A stretch of 63,712 nt of DNA, from assembly GCF_001672775.1 (NCBI RefSeq), contig NZ_LZKJ01000038.1, forward strand, positions 1-63,712, written 5' to 3'. The DNA comes from Mycobacterium kyorinense (GTDB lineage: Bacteria; Actinomycetota; Actinomycetes; Mycobacteriales; Mycobacteriaceae). Of the stretch, positions 9,216 through 18,783 are shown piece by piece; position 1 is the stretch's first letter, and the number at the start of each line of letters is the position of its first letter. The notes beneath the pieces are model-generated. The model was given only the letters and a program-made list of their open reading frames with translations. It made no database searches and was not told the DNA's origin. Both the position numbers and the translations under genes were made by a program.

Positions 9216-12200
9216 CTAGCGGGTCAAGTCGGTGGCGGCGACTTGAACGAAGACACCGGTGTCTTCGGCCATCAGCAGCCCGCGACCGCGCGGCAGCGGA
9301 CCGCCCTTCATCTTGCCGCGGATGAAGCCCTCGTCAGGGTCGGCGTCCATCACCAGCAACGGCGCATTGGCCTGGTGTAGCGCCCGCAGCATCGGGTCGC
9401 TGCCCGCCGAGGACCAGCCGCCGAAGGTGCGGGTGACGATGACGTGCAAGCCGACGTCGGCTGCCCGGGTCACCCACGGCGCGGCTTTGTGCAGCGGCGA
9501 ATCGAACCCGGGTGGCAGCTGCTGCACGTCGTCGATGATCAAGAAGATCTCCGGACCGCTCCACCACGAGTGCGACAGCAGTTCTTCGGCCGACAGGCCC
9601 GGCGGCGGTTCCCGGCGGGCCAGTGCGGCGGCCAGTTGGTCCATCATCGCCGCGACGCCGTCGAGGTTGTAGGCGAAGTTCTCCACATAGTCGGAACCCA
9701 GCGTGGTCAGCAGCTGACGGCGCGGGTCCACCAGCCACACCTGGGCGGAAGGCTCTGTCGTCGGCGGCGCGGTGCTGGCGCCCGGCGCGTAGACCCGTCC
9801 GATCTCGCGCATGATGGTGGCCAATGTCGTGGTGCGGCCACATTCGCGTCGGCCGGTCACCATCAGATGGGCGTTCTCGGCAAAGTTGAGGTAAACCGGC
9901 TGCAAGTCCATTTCCGAGATGGCCCAAGCGATTCCACCCGCGCCGACCCCACCGCGGCGGTCGGCTGCCGCCAGGGCCTGTACCTGCTCCAGCCCGAACT
10001 TGGCCGGCAGCCTGCGTACCGGACGGGCCCGGCCGACGGCCACCTGACTGACCGCCGCGGCCACCGTGTCGGACTCGAATACCGTGGCCGGCGTGGTCTC
10101 CATCGCAGGTCGGGCCACCAGGGTATGCAGTCCCGACTGGGGGTCGCTGTCGAGGCGCACGTAGTTGACTGCCAGCATGCCGCGGCCCGGCTTCACCGGA
10201 ACATCCTTGGCAAAGCGGGAACGCACCAGTTTGGCGTCCTCCACCGCAGCCAGTCGCAGCTCCACCCGAGACCCGAAGCCACTGCGCACCGGTGGCCGCA
10301 GCTCCGACTCGCGGTCGGCGGTCACCACTACGTGCACGCCGAACGAGGGGCCCTGGTTGATGATTTGGTTGACCTGCTCGATGAGGACCTCGTTCTCCTC
10401 GCCCAGCGCGCGGTAGTTGTCGATCACCAGATAGACATCGCCGAAACCATCGTCGGGCACACCGCCGGGCTCGCCGCCGAACTTGCGCCGCCGGAACATC
10501 TCCATCGACGCGATCTCGTACTCCAGGAAACTGCGCTTCCGATCACGCACCAATGCCAACAACTCGGCCACCGTCCGACGCACGCCGTAGGGATCGGTGG
10601 GGCCGGCGACCTCGCCAACGTGCGGCAGGTGGGCCACCGTCGTCAACGCGGTGCTGCTGTAGGCCAGGCAGTAGAACTGAACCTGCTCGGGGGTGTGCGT
10701 CAACGCCGCCGAGCAGATCAACGTCTGCAGCGCAGTCGTCTTGCCCGACCCACCCGCACCGAGAATCAGCACGTTGGAGCCTGCCCCGGACGTATCCACC
10801 GTCCACGGTGGCTGGTCGTGCTTGTACGGACGGTCGATGATCCCGATCGGGAACACCAGATTCCTGGCGGTGCCGTAGTCCTGCTGCCAGGGCCGGCCCA
10901 GGAAGCGGTTCACCAACTCGTCGATCGCCACGGGTTCGCCCAGCGGCGGTTGCCACAGCCGGTAGGGCTCGAAGGGGATCTGCCGCAGCTGATCGATGAT
11001 TACCGTGCCGACTTTCGGCGTCCGGATCGCTTCCTCTTCTTCTTCCTCGTCCTCGACGAGCTCGACGTCGTCGCTGTCGCTGATCACCTCACCGTTGGCG
11101 ATCTCGGGCAGCGCGTCGATGTCCGTGCCGCCGATACTGACCTCGACCGGCGTGAAGGACGTGGAAAACAGTTGCGGGCGAATGAAATCGACGGAGTGCA
11201 CCAGCGGCGTCTGCCCATCCTCGTCGAGTGAGACGCCGCGGCGGTAGTCGCGCCACAAGAACTCCGCCTGGAAGCGGATGATCTCCTCGAGGCTCTTGCG
11301 GAAATACCCCAGCCCGGCTTGCGCCGGCAGGTTCACCGCGTTGGGCACCCCGGCGGCCTGTGCCGCACCGGCAGTTCGGGCTTTCAGCACCAAGCGGTAA
11401 CCCATGTTCTCCATGAGCTTTTCGGCTCGGCTCTCGATGGTCTGCGACGCCATCATCAAGTGGATCCAGTAGGCGCGGCCCTGCCGGCCGATCGAGTCGA
11501 GAACGTCGACCGCGGTGGGCATGATGCGGAACCATTCGTAGAACTCGTCGATGACGACCACCAGCATGGGCAGTGGCGGCATGTCCTGGCCGCGGGCGCG
11601 CATCCGAGAGCGCATCTCGTTGTATTCCTTGGCGTCGTCCACACCGGCGTTGTCGCAGAACGCCTTTCGGCGGGCGATCTCGCCCCACAGCGCATCCAGG
11701 AAGCGCTCCATCAGCGCTTGGTCTTCTTCGAGGTCGGTGATGATGCGGGACACGTGCGGTACCCCGGCGAACGGTTTGACCGCCGAACCACCTTTGAGGT
11801 CTGCCAGCACGAACTGCAGCTCATCGGGCGGATGTCCGAGCATCAGCGACTCCAGCACGGTCCGCACCAGCGTCGACTTACCCGAACCGGTCGTTCCCGA
11901 CATCACGCCGTGCGGGCCGTCGCCGCCCTCGTCGAGCGACTTCATGTCCAAGAACAGCAACTCGCCGTTGTCGGAGCGGTTACCGAACGGCACCCGCAAC
12001 CGCGACCGGCGCTGCGAGTCACCGCGCCCGTTCCACAACGCTTGAAAGTCGATCGCGGCCGGATTCTCGATCCCGTAGTAGGACAGGATGTCTCGGGCAC
12101 CGATGTGCGCCACCCGCTGCCCGATTTCCTCGTAGGCCTCGGCGAGACGCCACTGCGCCATGCGCTGCGCGAACTGTTCGGCCTCGAGCTCGGTCAGCTG

Positions 12201-13391
12201 ATCGGCCAGCGCGAAGAACCACTTGTTGTCGTCGATCACCATCCAGGTGTCGCGGTCGCGGGGCAGCGCCTCGATCACGCCTGCGCTGTCGAACTGCAGC
12301 ATCCGCTCGGGAGACGCGGTCCACAGCGGCGACCCGGTCAAATCGAAGAATGTGACCCCGTCGACGCCTTCGGTGCTGATCACGTATTCCCATTGCGGGT
12401 CATCGATGTCGACGATGATCACGCGATGCGGCGTCGGCGTCTCCGCCGAGGAACTGGCATGCCGAGGCGTGAATGAGCCACGGCCGGCGAACAAGTCGGC
12501 CTGATCAGCGGCGAAGTCACGCACCGACGAATAGACCATCCGTGCATTGCCTGCGGCGTCGCGGCGGCGTGGATCGCCGAAGTGTGGCAACCATTTGACC
12601 CAATCCCACTGCGCCGCATCGGAAGTCACGACGACCATCTGGACGTGGTCCGGACCGTGTGAGAACGCCAGCTGGCAGATGATCGCCCGCATCAGGCCCA
12701 GTACCTGTTCGCGGTCCCCCACCAGCGCGTACCACGGCTCGACCAGTAGCGACACCATCTTGGGCAGGTTGTAGACGACGCTTTGATAGCGCCCGAATTC
12801 CTGAAGTGCCTTACCGGTGACCGGCTCCAGCTCGATATCGGTCGGCATGTTCTGCGGCTCGCCCCATGTCACCTCGGGCCGCGTCATGCCTACCCCGACT
12901 CTGGCCACGCCGAAGTTGAAGTCCTTGCCGTCGGGCTTGCGCTCCCACATCCGGGCCGATCCCACCGCGGCCGACAGCGTGCCGGGATCCGGGTGGAACC
13001 ACCGGTAATTGGCGTCCATGCTGTCGGCGGACTCCTGCGCGGTTTCGCGCAGCATGTCCAGCATCAACATGAACTGGGCGCGCATCGCGTCCAACTTCGG
13101 CCGGCTCATTTGTTGCTGGCCGCCGAAGCGGCCGCCGAACATCATCATCGCGACGCCGCCGATCATGAAGATCGGGAAGATCGCGCCGGCGCCAAGGAAC
13201 ATGCGTGAACCGTTGGCAACGGTCATCCCGACCATGCCGACCAACAGGCCGACCACCAGCACGCCGACCACCACCAGCCACCACGGCTTGCCTTCGGGCG
13301 GCGGGACGCTCAACGGCGTCGGTAGGACGATGTTTTCCGGCTTGACTACCGGCGCGCGCTGCGGCGTGGGCCGCGCAAAGCCACGTTTCAC
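9216..13391 (-). CDS. eccC5: ESX-5 type VII secretion ATPase EccC5
   Basis: 1391-residue FtsK/SpoIIIE-type ATPase that powers ESX-5 export, the same length as the M. tuberculosis protein and closely similar throughout. The start is the GTG at 13391, in a GTGA overlap with the eccB5 stop; the frame is open further upstream only as a shadow of eccB5. Two membrane helices lie near residues 38-85, followed by a stalk region and three nucleotide-binding domains. Domain 1 has GTTGSGKST near residue 500, domain 2 GAGGSGKTT near 880, and domain 3 a degenerate GRRECGRTT near 1180, in which Arg replaces the Walker Lys. An acidic EEEEEE stretch links domains 1 and 2. The C-terminal ATPase domains bind substrate signal sequences in this family. 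Confidence 0.98.
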   Translation of the reverse strand: MKRGFARPTPQRAPVVKPENIVLPTPLSVPPPEGKPWWLVVVGVLVVGLLVGMVGMTVANGSRMFLGAGAIFPIFMIGGVAMMMFGGRFGGQQQMSRPKLDAMRAQFMLMLDMLRETAQESADSMDANYRWFHPDPGTLSAAVGSARMWERKPDGKDFNFGVARVGVGMTRPEVTWGEPQNMPTDIELEPVTGKALQEFGRYQSVVYNLPKMVSLLVEPWYALVGDREQVLGLMRAIICQLAFSHGPDHVQMVVVTSDAAQWDWVKWLPHFGDPRRRDAAGNARMVYSSVRDFAADQADLFAGRGSFTPRHASSSAETPTPHRVIIVDIDDPQWEYVISTEGVDGVTFFDLTGSPLWTASPERMLQFDSAGVIEALPRDRDTWMVIDDNKWFFALADQLTELEAEQFAQRMAQWRLAEAYEEIGQRVAHIGARDILSYYGIENPAAIDFQALWNGRGDSQRRSRLRVPFGNRSDNGELLFLDMKSLDEGGDGPHGVMSGTTGSGKSTLVRTVLESLMLGHPPDELQFVLADLKGGSAVKPFAGVPHVSRIITDLEEDQALMERFLDALWGEIARRKAFCDNAGVDDAKEYNEMRSRMRARGQDMPPLPMLVVVIDEFYEWFRIMPTAVDVLDSIGRQGRAYWIHLMMASQTIESRAEKLMENMGYRLVLKARTAGAAQAAGVPNAVNLPAQAGLGYFRKSLEEIIRFQAEFLWRDYRRGVSLDEDGQTPLVHSVDFIRPQLFSTSFTPVEVSIGGTDIDALPEIANGEVISDSDDVELVEDEEEEEEAIRTPKVGTVIIDQLRQIPFEPYRLWQPPLGEPVAIDELVNRFLGRPWQQDYGTARNLVFPIGIIDRPYKHDQPPWTVDTSGAGSNVLILGAGGSGKTTALQTLICSAALTHTPEQVQFYCLAYSSTALTTVAHLPHVGEVAGPTDPYGVRRTVAELLALVRDRKRSFLEYEIASMEMFRRRKFGGEPGGVPDDGFGDVYLVIDNYRALGEENEVLIEQVNQIINQGPSFGVHVVVTADRESELRPPVRSGFGSRVELRLAAVEDAKLVRSRFAKDVPVKPGRGMLAVNYVRLDSDPQSGLHTLVARPAMETTPATVFESDTVAAAVSQVAVGRARPVRRLPAKFGLEQVQALAAADRRGGVGAGGIAWAISEMDLQPVYLNFAENAHLMVTGRRECGRTTTLATIMREIGRVYAPGASTAPPTTEPSAQVWLVDPRRQLLTTLGSDYVENFAYNLDGVAAMMDQLAAALARREPPPGLSAEELLSHSWWSGPEIFLIIDDVQQLPPGFDSPLHKAAPWVTRAADVGLHVIVTRTFGGWSSAGSDPMLRALHQANAPLLVMDADPDEGFIRGKMKGGPLPRGRGLLMAEDTGVFVQVAATDLTR

Positions 13392-14911
13392 TTCGGTACC
13401 ACCAACTCTGCAGGGTTCATATCGGTCGGGAGCGTGTCGTGACGCACCAGCGCATCGGCTCGCGACAGCGTCGGGCCGGACGCCAACAGCCGCAACGCCA
13501 CCCACGGTGCTGGACTGGGCGACGACGTCAACCCGAGCGCGGTGCGCGCGTCGCGGGTGTTGTCGACGCCGAACCGCACGCCGGATTTGGTCAGCCACCA
13601 CAAGGATTCGGCGGTGGCAGAGCCGGGATGGTTGCCCGTGACGACGATGAAGTTCGCGTAGTCGGGACCGAAGTAGACCTTGTCGGCTTCCAGCCCGGAG
13701 TTGTCGGCCTTCACCAGCGACACCACCCGGTTGGTATCGGAGGCGGCCACCGGAATCGTCGGCCCGGACACCACCTGGACGCGGGCGCGCTCCTCGCCGA
13801 CGGTCTTCTCCCACCACCAGCAGGTGGCCGGGTTCTCGCGGATGTCTACGACCTGCAGTGGACCCTCGGGATAAGCCGACAGATCCAGCCCCTTGACGAC
13901 CGGCATTTTCGCCAGCGCTGCGGGCGCCACCGTCACGAGCTGAGCGCCCGGCGTGCTGCCGGCGTTTTGCAGGATTTGGGCAACCACCGCCGTTACGGTC
14001 TGCACACCGTCGGGCAGCACCACCGAATACTGTTGCGGGCCACTGATTTGCGGCGTGACGAACACCGTGCCCACCGGACCCGGCGCGCCCGGGAACCGTG
14101 CCGGGCTACCCGATTCGGGCACCGTGGGCACCGACAGTTCGGGGCCGACGGGCAGTGCGTCATACAGTGCCCGGCTCATCGGCCGCGCTTGGGTGACTTC
14201 TTCGGGGGTAAGGCCCAGCGGCAGCAGCACCGAGCGATTGGCAGCGTCGATGCGTGACCGCCGGCCCTGCCGGATCACCCAGGTGTCGTTTTCGTAGCGC
14301 AGCACCACCGCGTCCGGTCCGCTCAGCACCCGGCGGCGACCTGACAGGTCGGGGGTGCCGTCGATCACCGTCACCGTCACCGACGACGGCGCCCCCACAC
14401 CGGCCGTCGACGTGACCGCATCACAGACCAGCCACGACGACGTCGCCGGCGACGTCGGCGAGAACTCCGACGGCGCGCCGGGGATTCCGACCAGCGGGCC
14501 GTGCGGTTGCTCGGCGATCTGACTCCCCCGCACCTTGTGCGGGTTGTCGGCCCGGCCGGTGATCAGCCGAGCCGACGCGAGATTCAGGGCCGGATACAGC
14601 GTGTCGCCGACCCGGACGTACAGCGCGCCGGAATCACGGTCGGCGATGATCGGTGACTCGTTCATCTGACCGGACGGGTTGATGAACGACCACAGCAGCG
14701 CGCCCAGGCAAATCACCATCGCCGCCGACACCGATGCCACCACCGCGAGGGTTTGGCGCCGACCGGGCTCGATCTCCATCCGGACCCGCCAACGGGTCAG
14801 CGCCATCGCCGTCCGGCGCGCCAGAAACTGGTAGCCGGTTACCTGAGTTCGTGTCGACAGCCCGAGGCCGTATCCGGAACCTCGCTGGCCGCCGCCCTGG
14901 TCAGCCGGCAT
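13388..14911 (-). CDS. eccB5: ESX-5 membrane core protein EccB5
   Basis: 507-residue core component of the ESX-5 inner-membrane complex. A cytoplasmic N-terminus with STRTQVTGYQFLARR is followed by one membrane helix at about residues 55-77. The rest is a large periplasmic domain with two cysteines (near 163 and 364, in WLVCDAV and ATCWWWEK) that form the conserved disulfide of the family. The length agrees with the M. tuberculosis orthologue (506); the N-terminal ~18 residues differ from it. It is the first gene of the visible operon and overlaps eccC5 by four bases. The 274 bases to the divergent malQ gene must contain its promoter, but I see no clear consensus there. Confidence 0.97.
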   Translation of the reverse strand: MPADQGGGQRGSGYGLGLSTRTQVTGYQFLARRTAMALTRWRVRMEIEPGRRQTLAVVASVSAAMVICLGALLWSFINPSGQMNESPIIADRDSGALYVRVGDTLYPALNLASARLITGRADNPHKVRGSQIAEQPHGPLVGIPGAPSEFSPTSPATSSWLVCDAVTSTAGVGAPSSVTVTVIDGTPDLSGRRRVLSGPDAVVLRYENDTWVIRQGRRSRIDAANRSVLLPLGLTPEEVTQARPMSRALYDALPVGPELSVPTVPESGSPARFPGAPGPVGTVFVTPQISGPQQYSVVLPDGVQTVTAVVAQILQNAGSTPGAQLVTVAPAALAKMPVVKGLDLSAYPEGPLQVVDIRENPATCWWWEKTVGEERARVQVVSGPTIPVAASDTNRVVSLVKADNSGLEADKVYFGPDYANFIVVTGNHPGSATAESLWWLTKSGVRFGVDNTRDARTALGLTSSPSPAPWVALRLLASGPTLSRADALVRHDTLPTDMNPAELVVPK

Positions 14912-15185
14912 GGTGGACCACGCCCCGAGTCGACGGAACGCGCAAATACTGCCGGTCGCCGCTATTCACACCGATAACCGTAGGGCACCCCGACCGGCCT
15001 CGCCACGCGAGAAGCGCTGTCGTGACCTGCCCGGATAGTGGTGCGCACCACAGTGTCATCACTTGCCATCTGTCCTGCTGGAATCGTGAAGTCTTCACTG
15101 GCATCGTAGCGAGGCAGAGCAAAGTCGGCTCGTCAACAAGACGCCAGGTCGCAGCCGCGCCGGGCTACCAAGCAAGATTGGCCGC

Positions 15186-17324
15186 ATGACACAGACCGCG
15201 CCCTCGTTGGTTGAGCTCGCCCGACGGTTAGGGGTTGCGACCGAATACGAGGACTGGACCGGCCGGCAGGTGCCGGTGCCGGAGTCCACCGTGGTGGCCG
15301 TGCTGGCCGCCTGCGGCCTGGCCGCCGGTACCGAGGCCGAGCGTGCGGCGGCGCTGGACGCCCAGGACCGCGCGTATTGGTCCCGTCCGCTGCCGCCGAC
15401 GATCGTCGAACGCGCCGGTGCCCAGACGTCGTTCTGGGTGCATGTTCCCCATGGCCATCCGGCCGAGGTGTGGCTGCAGTTGGAAGACGGCACCATCCGC
15501 GACGGTCTGCGGCAGGTCGACAATTTCACCCCACCGTTTGAGCTCGACGGCGGCCTGGTCGGTGAAGCCAGCTTCGAGTTGCCGTCCGACCTGCCGTTGG
15601 GCTATCACCGGGTGCACCTGCGGTCGGGTGCTGACGAGGCCACCGCTGCGCTGATCGTCACCCCGGATTGGCTGGGCCTACCCGAGCGGCTCGGCGCTCG
15701 CCGTGCCTGGGGGTTGGCCGTCCAGTTGTACAGCGTGCGGTCCCGGCGGTCGTGGGGCATCGGCGACCTGACCGATCTCACCGACCTCGCGGTGTGGTCG
15801 GCTTCGATCCACGGCGCCGATTACCTACTGGTCAACCCCCTGCATGCGGCTGCCCCGACCGCACCAATGGAGCCCTCGCCCTACCTGCCGACGTCGCGAC
15901 GCTTCGCCAATCCGGTCTACCTTCGGGTCGAGGCCATCCCGGAATTCGCCTACCTGCGCAAGCGGGGCCGGGTGCGGCGGTTGCACGATCATGTCCAAGA
16001 CCGTTGCGCCCGAGCCGATTCCATCGACCGCGACGCCGCGTGGGCGGCCAAGCGGGCAGCGCTGCACTTGGTTTACCGCGTTCGGCGTTCGGCGGGCCGG
16101 GAACTGGCCTATGCGGCGTTTCGCGCCCGGGAAGGGTCCGCGCTCGACGACTTCGCCACCTGGTGCGCGCTGGCCGAGGAGTACGGCGCCGACTGGCATG
16201 ACTGGCCCGAATCGCTGCAGCACCCCGCCGCCGACGGCGTGGCCGATTTCGTCGCCCGGAATGCGGCGGCGGTGGACTTCCACCGCTGGCTGCAATGGCA
16301 ACTCGACGAGCAATTGGCTGCGGCTCAGTCGCAGGCGCTGGGCGCCGGGATGTCGCTGGGTGTCATGGCGGACCTGGCGGTCGGCGTGCATCCCACCGGC
16401 GCGGACGCGTGGGCGCTGCAGGATGTGCTGGCGCTTGGCGTGACGGCGGGCGCACCACCGGACGAGTTCAACCAGCTCGGCCAGGACTGGTCGCAGCCGC
16501 CGTGGCGCCCGGATCGACTCGAAGAGCAGGAGTACCAGCCGTTCCGGGCGCTGATCCGCACCGTGCTGCGGCATGCCGGCGGCGTCCGCATCGACCACAT
16601 CATCGGCTTGTTTCGGTTGTGGTGGATTCCCGACGGTGCTCCGCCCACCGACGGCACCTACGTGCGCTATGACCACGAGGCGATGATCGGCATCGTGGCG
16701 TTGGAGGCGCACCGCGCCGGCGCGGTGGTGGTCGGCGAGGACCTGGGCACCGTGCAGCCGTGGGTACGTGACTATCTGCGGGCCCGCGGTGTGCTGGGCA
16801 CCTCGATTTTGTGGTTCGAACTCGACCGCGACGGTGATGGCGGTCCGCTGCCGGCGGAGCGCTGGCGGGAATACTGCCTGTCGTCGGTCACCACGCACGA
16901 TTTGCCGCCGACGGCCGGGTATCTGGCCGGTGAGCATGTGCGGTTGCGGGATTCGTTGGGGCTGTTGACACGTCCGGTTGAGGAGGAACTCGCCGCCGCC
17001 AAAACCGAACGCGCAGCGTGGATGGACGAACTGCGCCGGGCCGGGCTCTTGGGCAAGCATGCCGACCTCGACGCGACGGTGCTGGCGCTCCACCAGTACC
17101 TGGGCCGGACCCCCTCGCGGCTGTTGGGTCTTGCGCTGACCGACGCCGTCGGCGACCGGCGCACCCAGAACCAGCCCGGCACCACCGATGAATACCCCAA
17201 CTGGCGTGTTCCGCTGTCCGGCCCCGACGGTCACCCGATCCTGTTGGAGGACGTGTTCAGCGATGTTCGGGCACACCGATTGGCCGAGGCGATGCATGAA
17301 CACACCAGCCAGCCGCTGTCATGA
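15186..17324 (+). CDS. malQ: 4-alpha-glucanotransferase (amylomaltase)
   Basis: 712-residue GH77 enzyme that moves alpha-1,4-glucan segments between maltodextrin acceptors, part of cytoplasmic glycogen/trehalose turnover. An N-terminal extension of about 140 residues precedes the barrel, as in other actinobacterial MalQ proteins. The catalytic set is visible: Asp in RIDHIIG (near 470, nucleophile), Glu in VVGEDLGTV (near 518, acid/base) and Asp in TTHDLPP (near 571). malQ next to eccB5 in divergent orientation matches M. tuberculosis (Rv1781c-Rv1782). A CAAGAT hexamer seven bases before the ATG suggests a leaderless transcript, since no ribosome-binding site is evident. Confidence 0.96.
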   Translation: MTQTAPSLVELARRLGVATEYEDWTGRQVPVPESTVVAVLAACGLAAGTEAERAAALDAQDRAYWSRPLPPTIVERAGAQTSFWVHVPHGHPAEVWLQLEDGTIRDGLRQVDNFTPPFELDGGLVGEASFELPSDLPLGYHRVHLRSGADEATAALIVTPDWLGLPERLGARRAWGLAVQLYSVRSRRSWGIGDLTDLTDLAVWSASIHGADYLLVNPLHAAAPTAPMEPSPYLPTSRRFANPVYLRVEAIPEFAYLRKRGRVRRLHDHVQDRCARADSIDRDAAWAAKRAALHLVYRVRRSAGRELAYAAFRAREGSALDDFATWCALAEEYGADWHDWPESLQHPAADGVADFVARNAAAVDFHRWLQWQLDEQLAAAQSQALGAGMSLGVMADLAVGVHPTGADAWALQDVLALGVTAGAPPDEFNQLGQDWSQPPWRPDRLEEQEYQPFRALIRTVLRHAGGVRIDHIIGLFRLWWIPDGAPPTDGTYVRYDHEAMIGIVALEAHRAGAVVVGEDLGTVQPWVRDYLRARGVLGTSILWFELDRDGDGGPLPAERWREYCLSSVTTHDLPPTAGYLAGEHVRLRDSLGLLTRPVEEELAAAKTERAAWMDELRRAGLLGKHADLDATVLALHQYLGRTPSRLLGLALTDAVGDRRTQNQPGTTDEYPNWRVPLSGPDGHPILLEDVFSDVRAHRLAEAMHEHTSQPLS

Positions 17325-17794
17325 CACTCTCACCGACCGACCGGGCAGCTCTTGCCGACTTGGTACACCGATACGCAGCCGGTGTCGATGATCGCCAATT
17401 CGATTCGGTGACAGCGCTTTTCACTGATGATGCCGAGCTCGCGGTGCCCGACCCGCCCGCCGAGATGACACCGGTCCGCCGGCATCGGGGCCGGGTGGCC
17501 ATCGGCGCGGCCCTGGCAACCGTCGCCACTGCCGCACGCACCGAGCACGCCATCGTCGGCGAGGTCTACCAGCAGGGCCCCGGAGAGGGCAGCGCGCACG
17601 GTCGTATTGCCTGCGTCGCGCATCACTGGCTGCAGCGCGACGAGAAGATCACCGACCTGGTTTGGCATCTGCGGTATGACGACGACTATCAACGCACCGA
17701 CGCAGGATGGCGGATCAGCCGGCGGCAGCTGACCATCAACGCGATCGAACACCGCTCCATGCGCAGCGTCCGGCCCGCCGATCCGGCCATTTGA
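17321..17794 (+). CDS. NTF2-like / SnoaL-like protein
   Basis: 157-residue protein of the SnoaL-like fold group. It begins with a helical stretch (ALADLVHRYAAGVDDRQF) followed by LFTDDAEL, the classic opening of polyketide-cyclase-like and dehydratase-like NTF2 domains. Members act as small hydrolases, isomerases, dehydratases or simple binding proteins, so no substrate can be named. The ATG overlaps the malQ stop as ATGA, so it is translationally coupled to malQ. I see no active-site signature that would choose among the enzyme types. Confidence 0.8.
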   Translation: MTLSPTDRAALADLVHRYAAGVDDRQFDSVTALFTDDAELAVPDPPAEMTPVRRHRGRVAIGAALATVATAARTEHAIVGEVYQQGPGEGSAHGRIACVAHHWLQRDEKITDLVWHLRYDDDYQRTDAGWRISRRQLTINAIEHRSMRSVRPADPAI

Positions 17795-17883
17795 TCGAAC
17801 CGGCCAACCGGCCCGCCTTTTCCGTAGACTTCCTCCCAATCCCCCGGGCCACGATGGGGTCAGCGCGAACGGGAGGGGTTCCC

Positions 17884-18783
17884 ATGCTGCGACCGCGCCG
17901 GTTCGACCACGAATGTGACCCGGGCCCAGTGCAGATACAGGCGCGCAAAGTCCACTTCGACGTCACCGAGGTTCCGCTGCACTGGATCCCGGGGCATCCG
18001 GTGGCCTCGAATTTCGCGAGCCTGCTCAACGTCGTGCTGCCTCCGGTCGAACGTTGGTTCGTCGCGGTGTTCAACGAGGCGCTGCCGCTGGTCAAAGACG
18101 CGAAACTGGCCGACGATATGCGGGGATTCATCGGCCAGGAGGCCACTCACGCCGACATCCACGACCAGGTCCTGCGCGACTTGATGGTGTCCCACGGTAT
18201 CGATCCTCAGCCGCTACTCGATCAGGTCGACTTCGTCTTCTCCCGCACCCTGGCGCCCTCGACGTCATCGGACCCCAAGCGCCGGCTCAACCACCTTTGT
18301 GACCGGCTGTGGCTCATCGCCGCGATCGAGCACTACACCGCGGTGCTCGGCGACTTCGCCCTCAACTGCAACTGGGACGACTACGACGCCGACCCCACGA
18401 TCGTCGATCTGTTCCGCTGGCATGGCAGCGAGGAAGTCGAGCACCGCAACGTCGCCCACGACGTCGCGGTGTACTTCCATGACAGCTACCTCGACCGAAT
18501 CCGTTCGATGGTGATGGCGGTGGCGATGGTCTTCGTCTTCTTTCAGCGGGGTACGTGGTACCTGACCAAGACCGACCCGAAACTCGACATGGGCTGGTGG
18601 AAGATGCAGTGGCTTCGGGCCCGCGACTCCAGTAAGGGATTGTTGCCGACCTACCGAAAGTTGTTTGGCTCCAACACGTTAACCTACTTCCGGCCCGGCT
18701 TTTCGCCTGAGGAGATGGGCTCGACGGCGCAGGCCGTGGCCTATCTGGCGAGTTCGGCGGCCGCCCGCGCGGCGCACTTGTGA
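17884..18783 (+). CDS. Ferritin-like di-iron protein of the PF10118 'metal-dependent hydrolase' family
   Basis: 299-residue predicted metal protein. Family members are usually named metal-dependent hydrolases, but the visible ligands look like a four-helix di-iron site: Glu in VFNEAL, E-x2-H-x3-H in QEATHADIH, EH in AAIEHY, and SEEVEHRN. A membrane-associating helix lies near residues 205-225 (MVMAVAMVFVFF). The ATG at 17884 is preceded by GGGAGGGG at a suitable distance; the frame extends upstream into the previous gene but that part is a shadow. Its stop overlaps the GTG of a [2Fe-2S] reductase (GTGA), suggesting that the two form a redox pair. The activity is an inference from these ligands and the pairing. 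Confidence 0.8.
   Translation: MLRPRRFDHECDPGPVQIQARKVHFDVTEVPLHWIPGHPVASNFASLLNVVLPPVERWFVAVFNEALPLVKDAKLADDMRGFIGQEATHADIHDQVLRDLMVSHGIDPQPLLDQVDFVFSRTLAPSTSSDPKRRLNHLCDRLWLIAAIEHYTAVLGDFALNCNWDDYDADPTIVDLFRWHGSEEVEHRNVAHDVAVYFHDSYLDRIRSMVMAVAMVFVFFQRGTWYLTKTDPKLDMGWWKMQWLRARDSSKGLLPTYRKLFGSNTLTYFRPGFSPEEMGSTAQAVAYLASSAAARAAHL

Noticed and set aside
9830..11200. Third ATPase domain of EccC5 with Arg in place of Walker Lys, considered as a mutation
   Set aside because: Degenerate downstream ATPase domains are normal in this family and the same residue pattern is present in the M. tuberculosis protein.
9444..11231. 595-codon open frame on the plus strand
   Set aside because: It lies entirely antisense to eccC5, whose protein is conserved throughout; high-G+C DNA gives such frames by chance.
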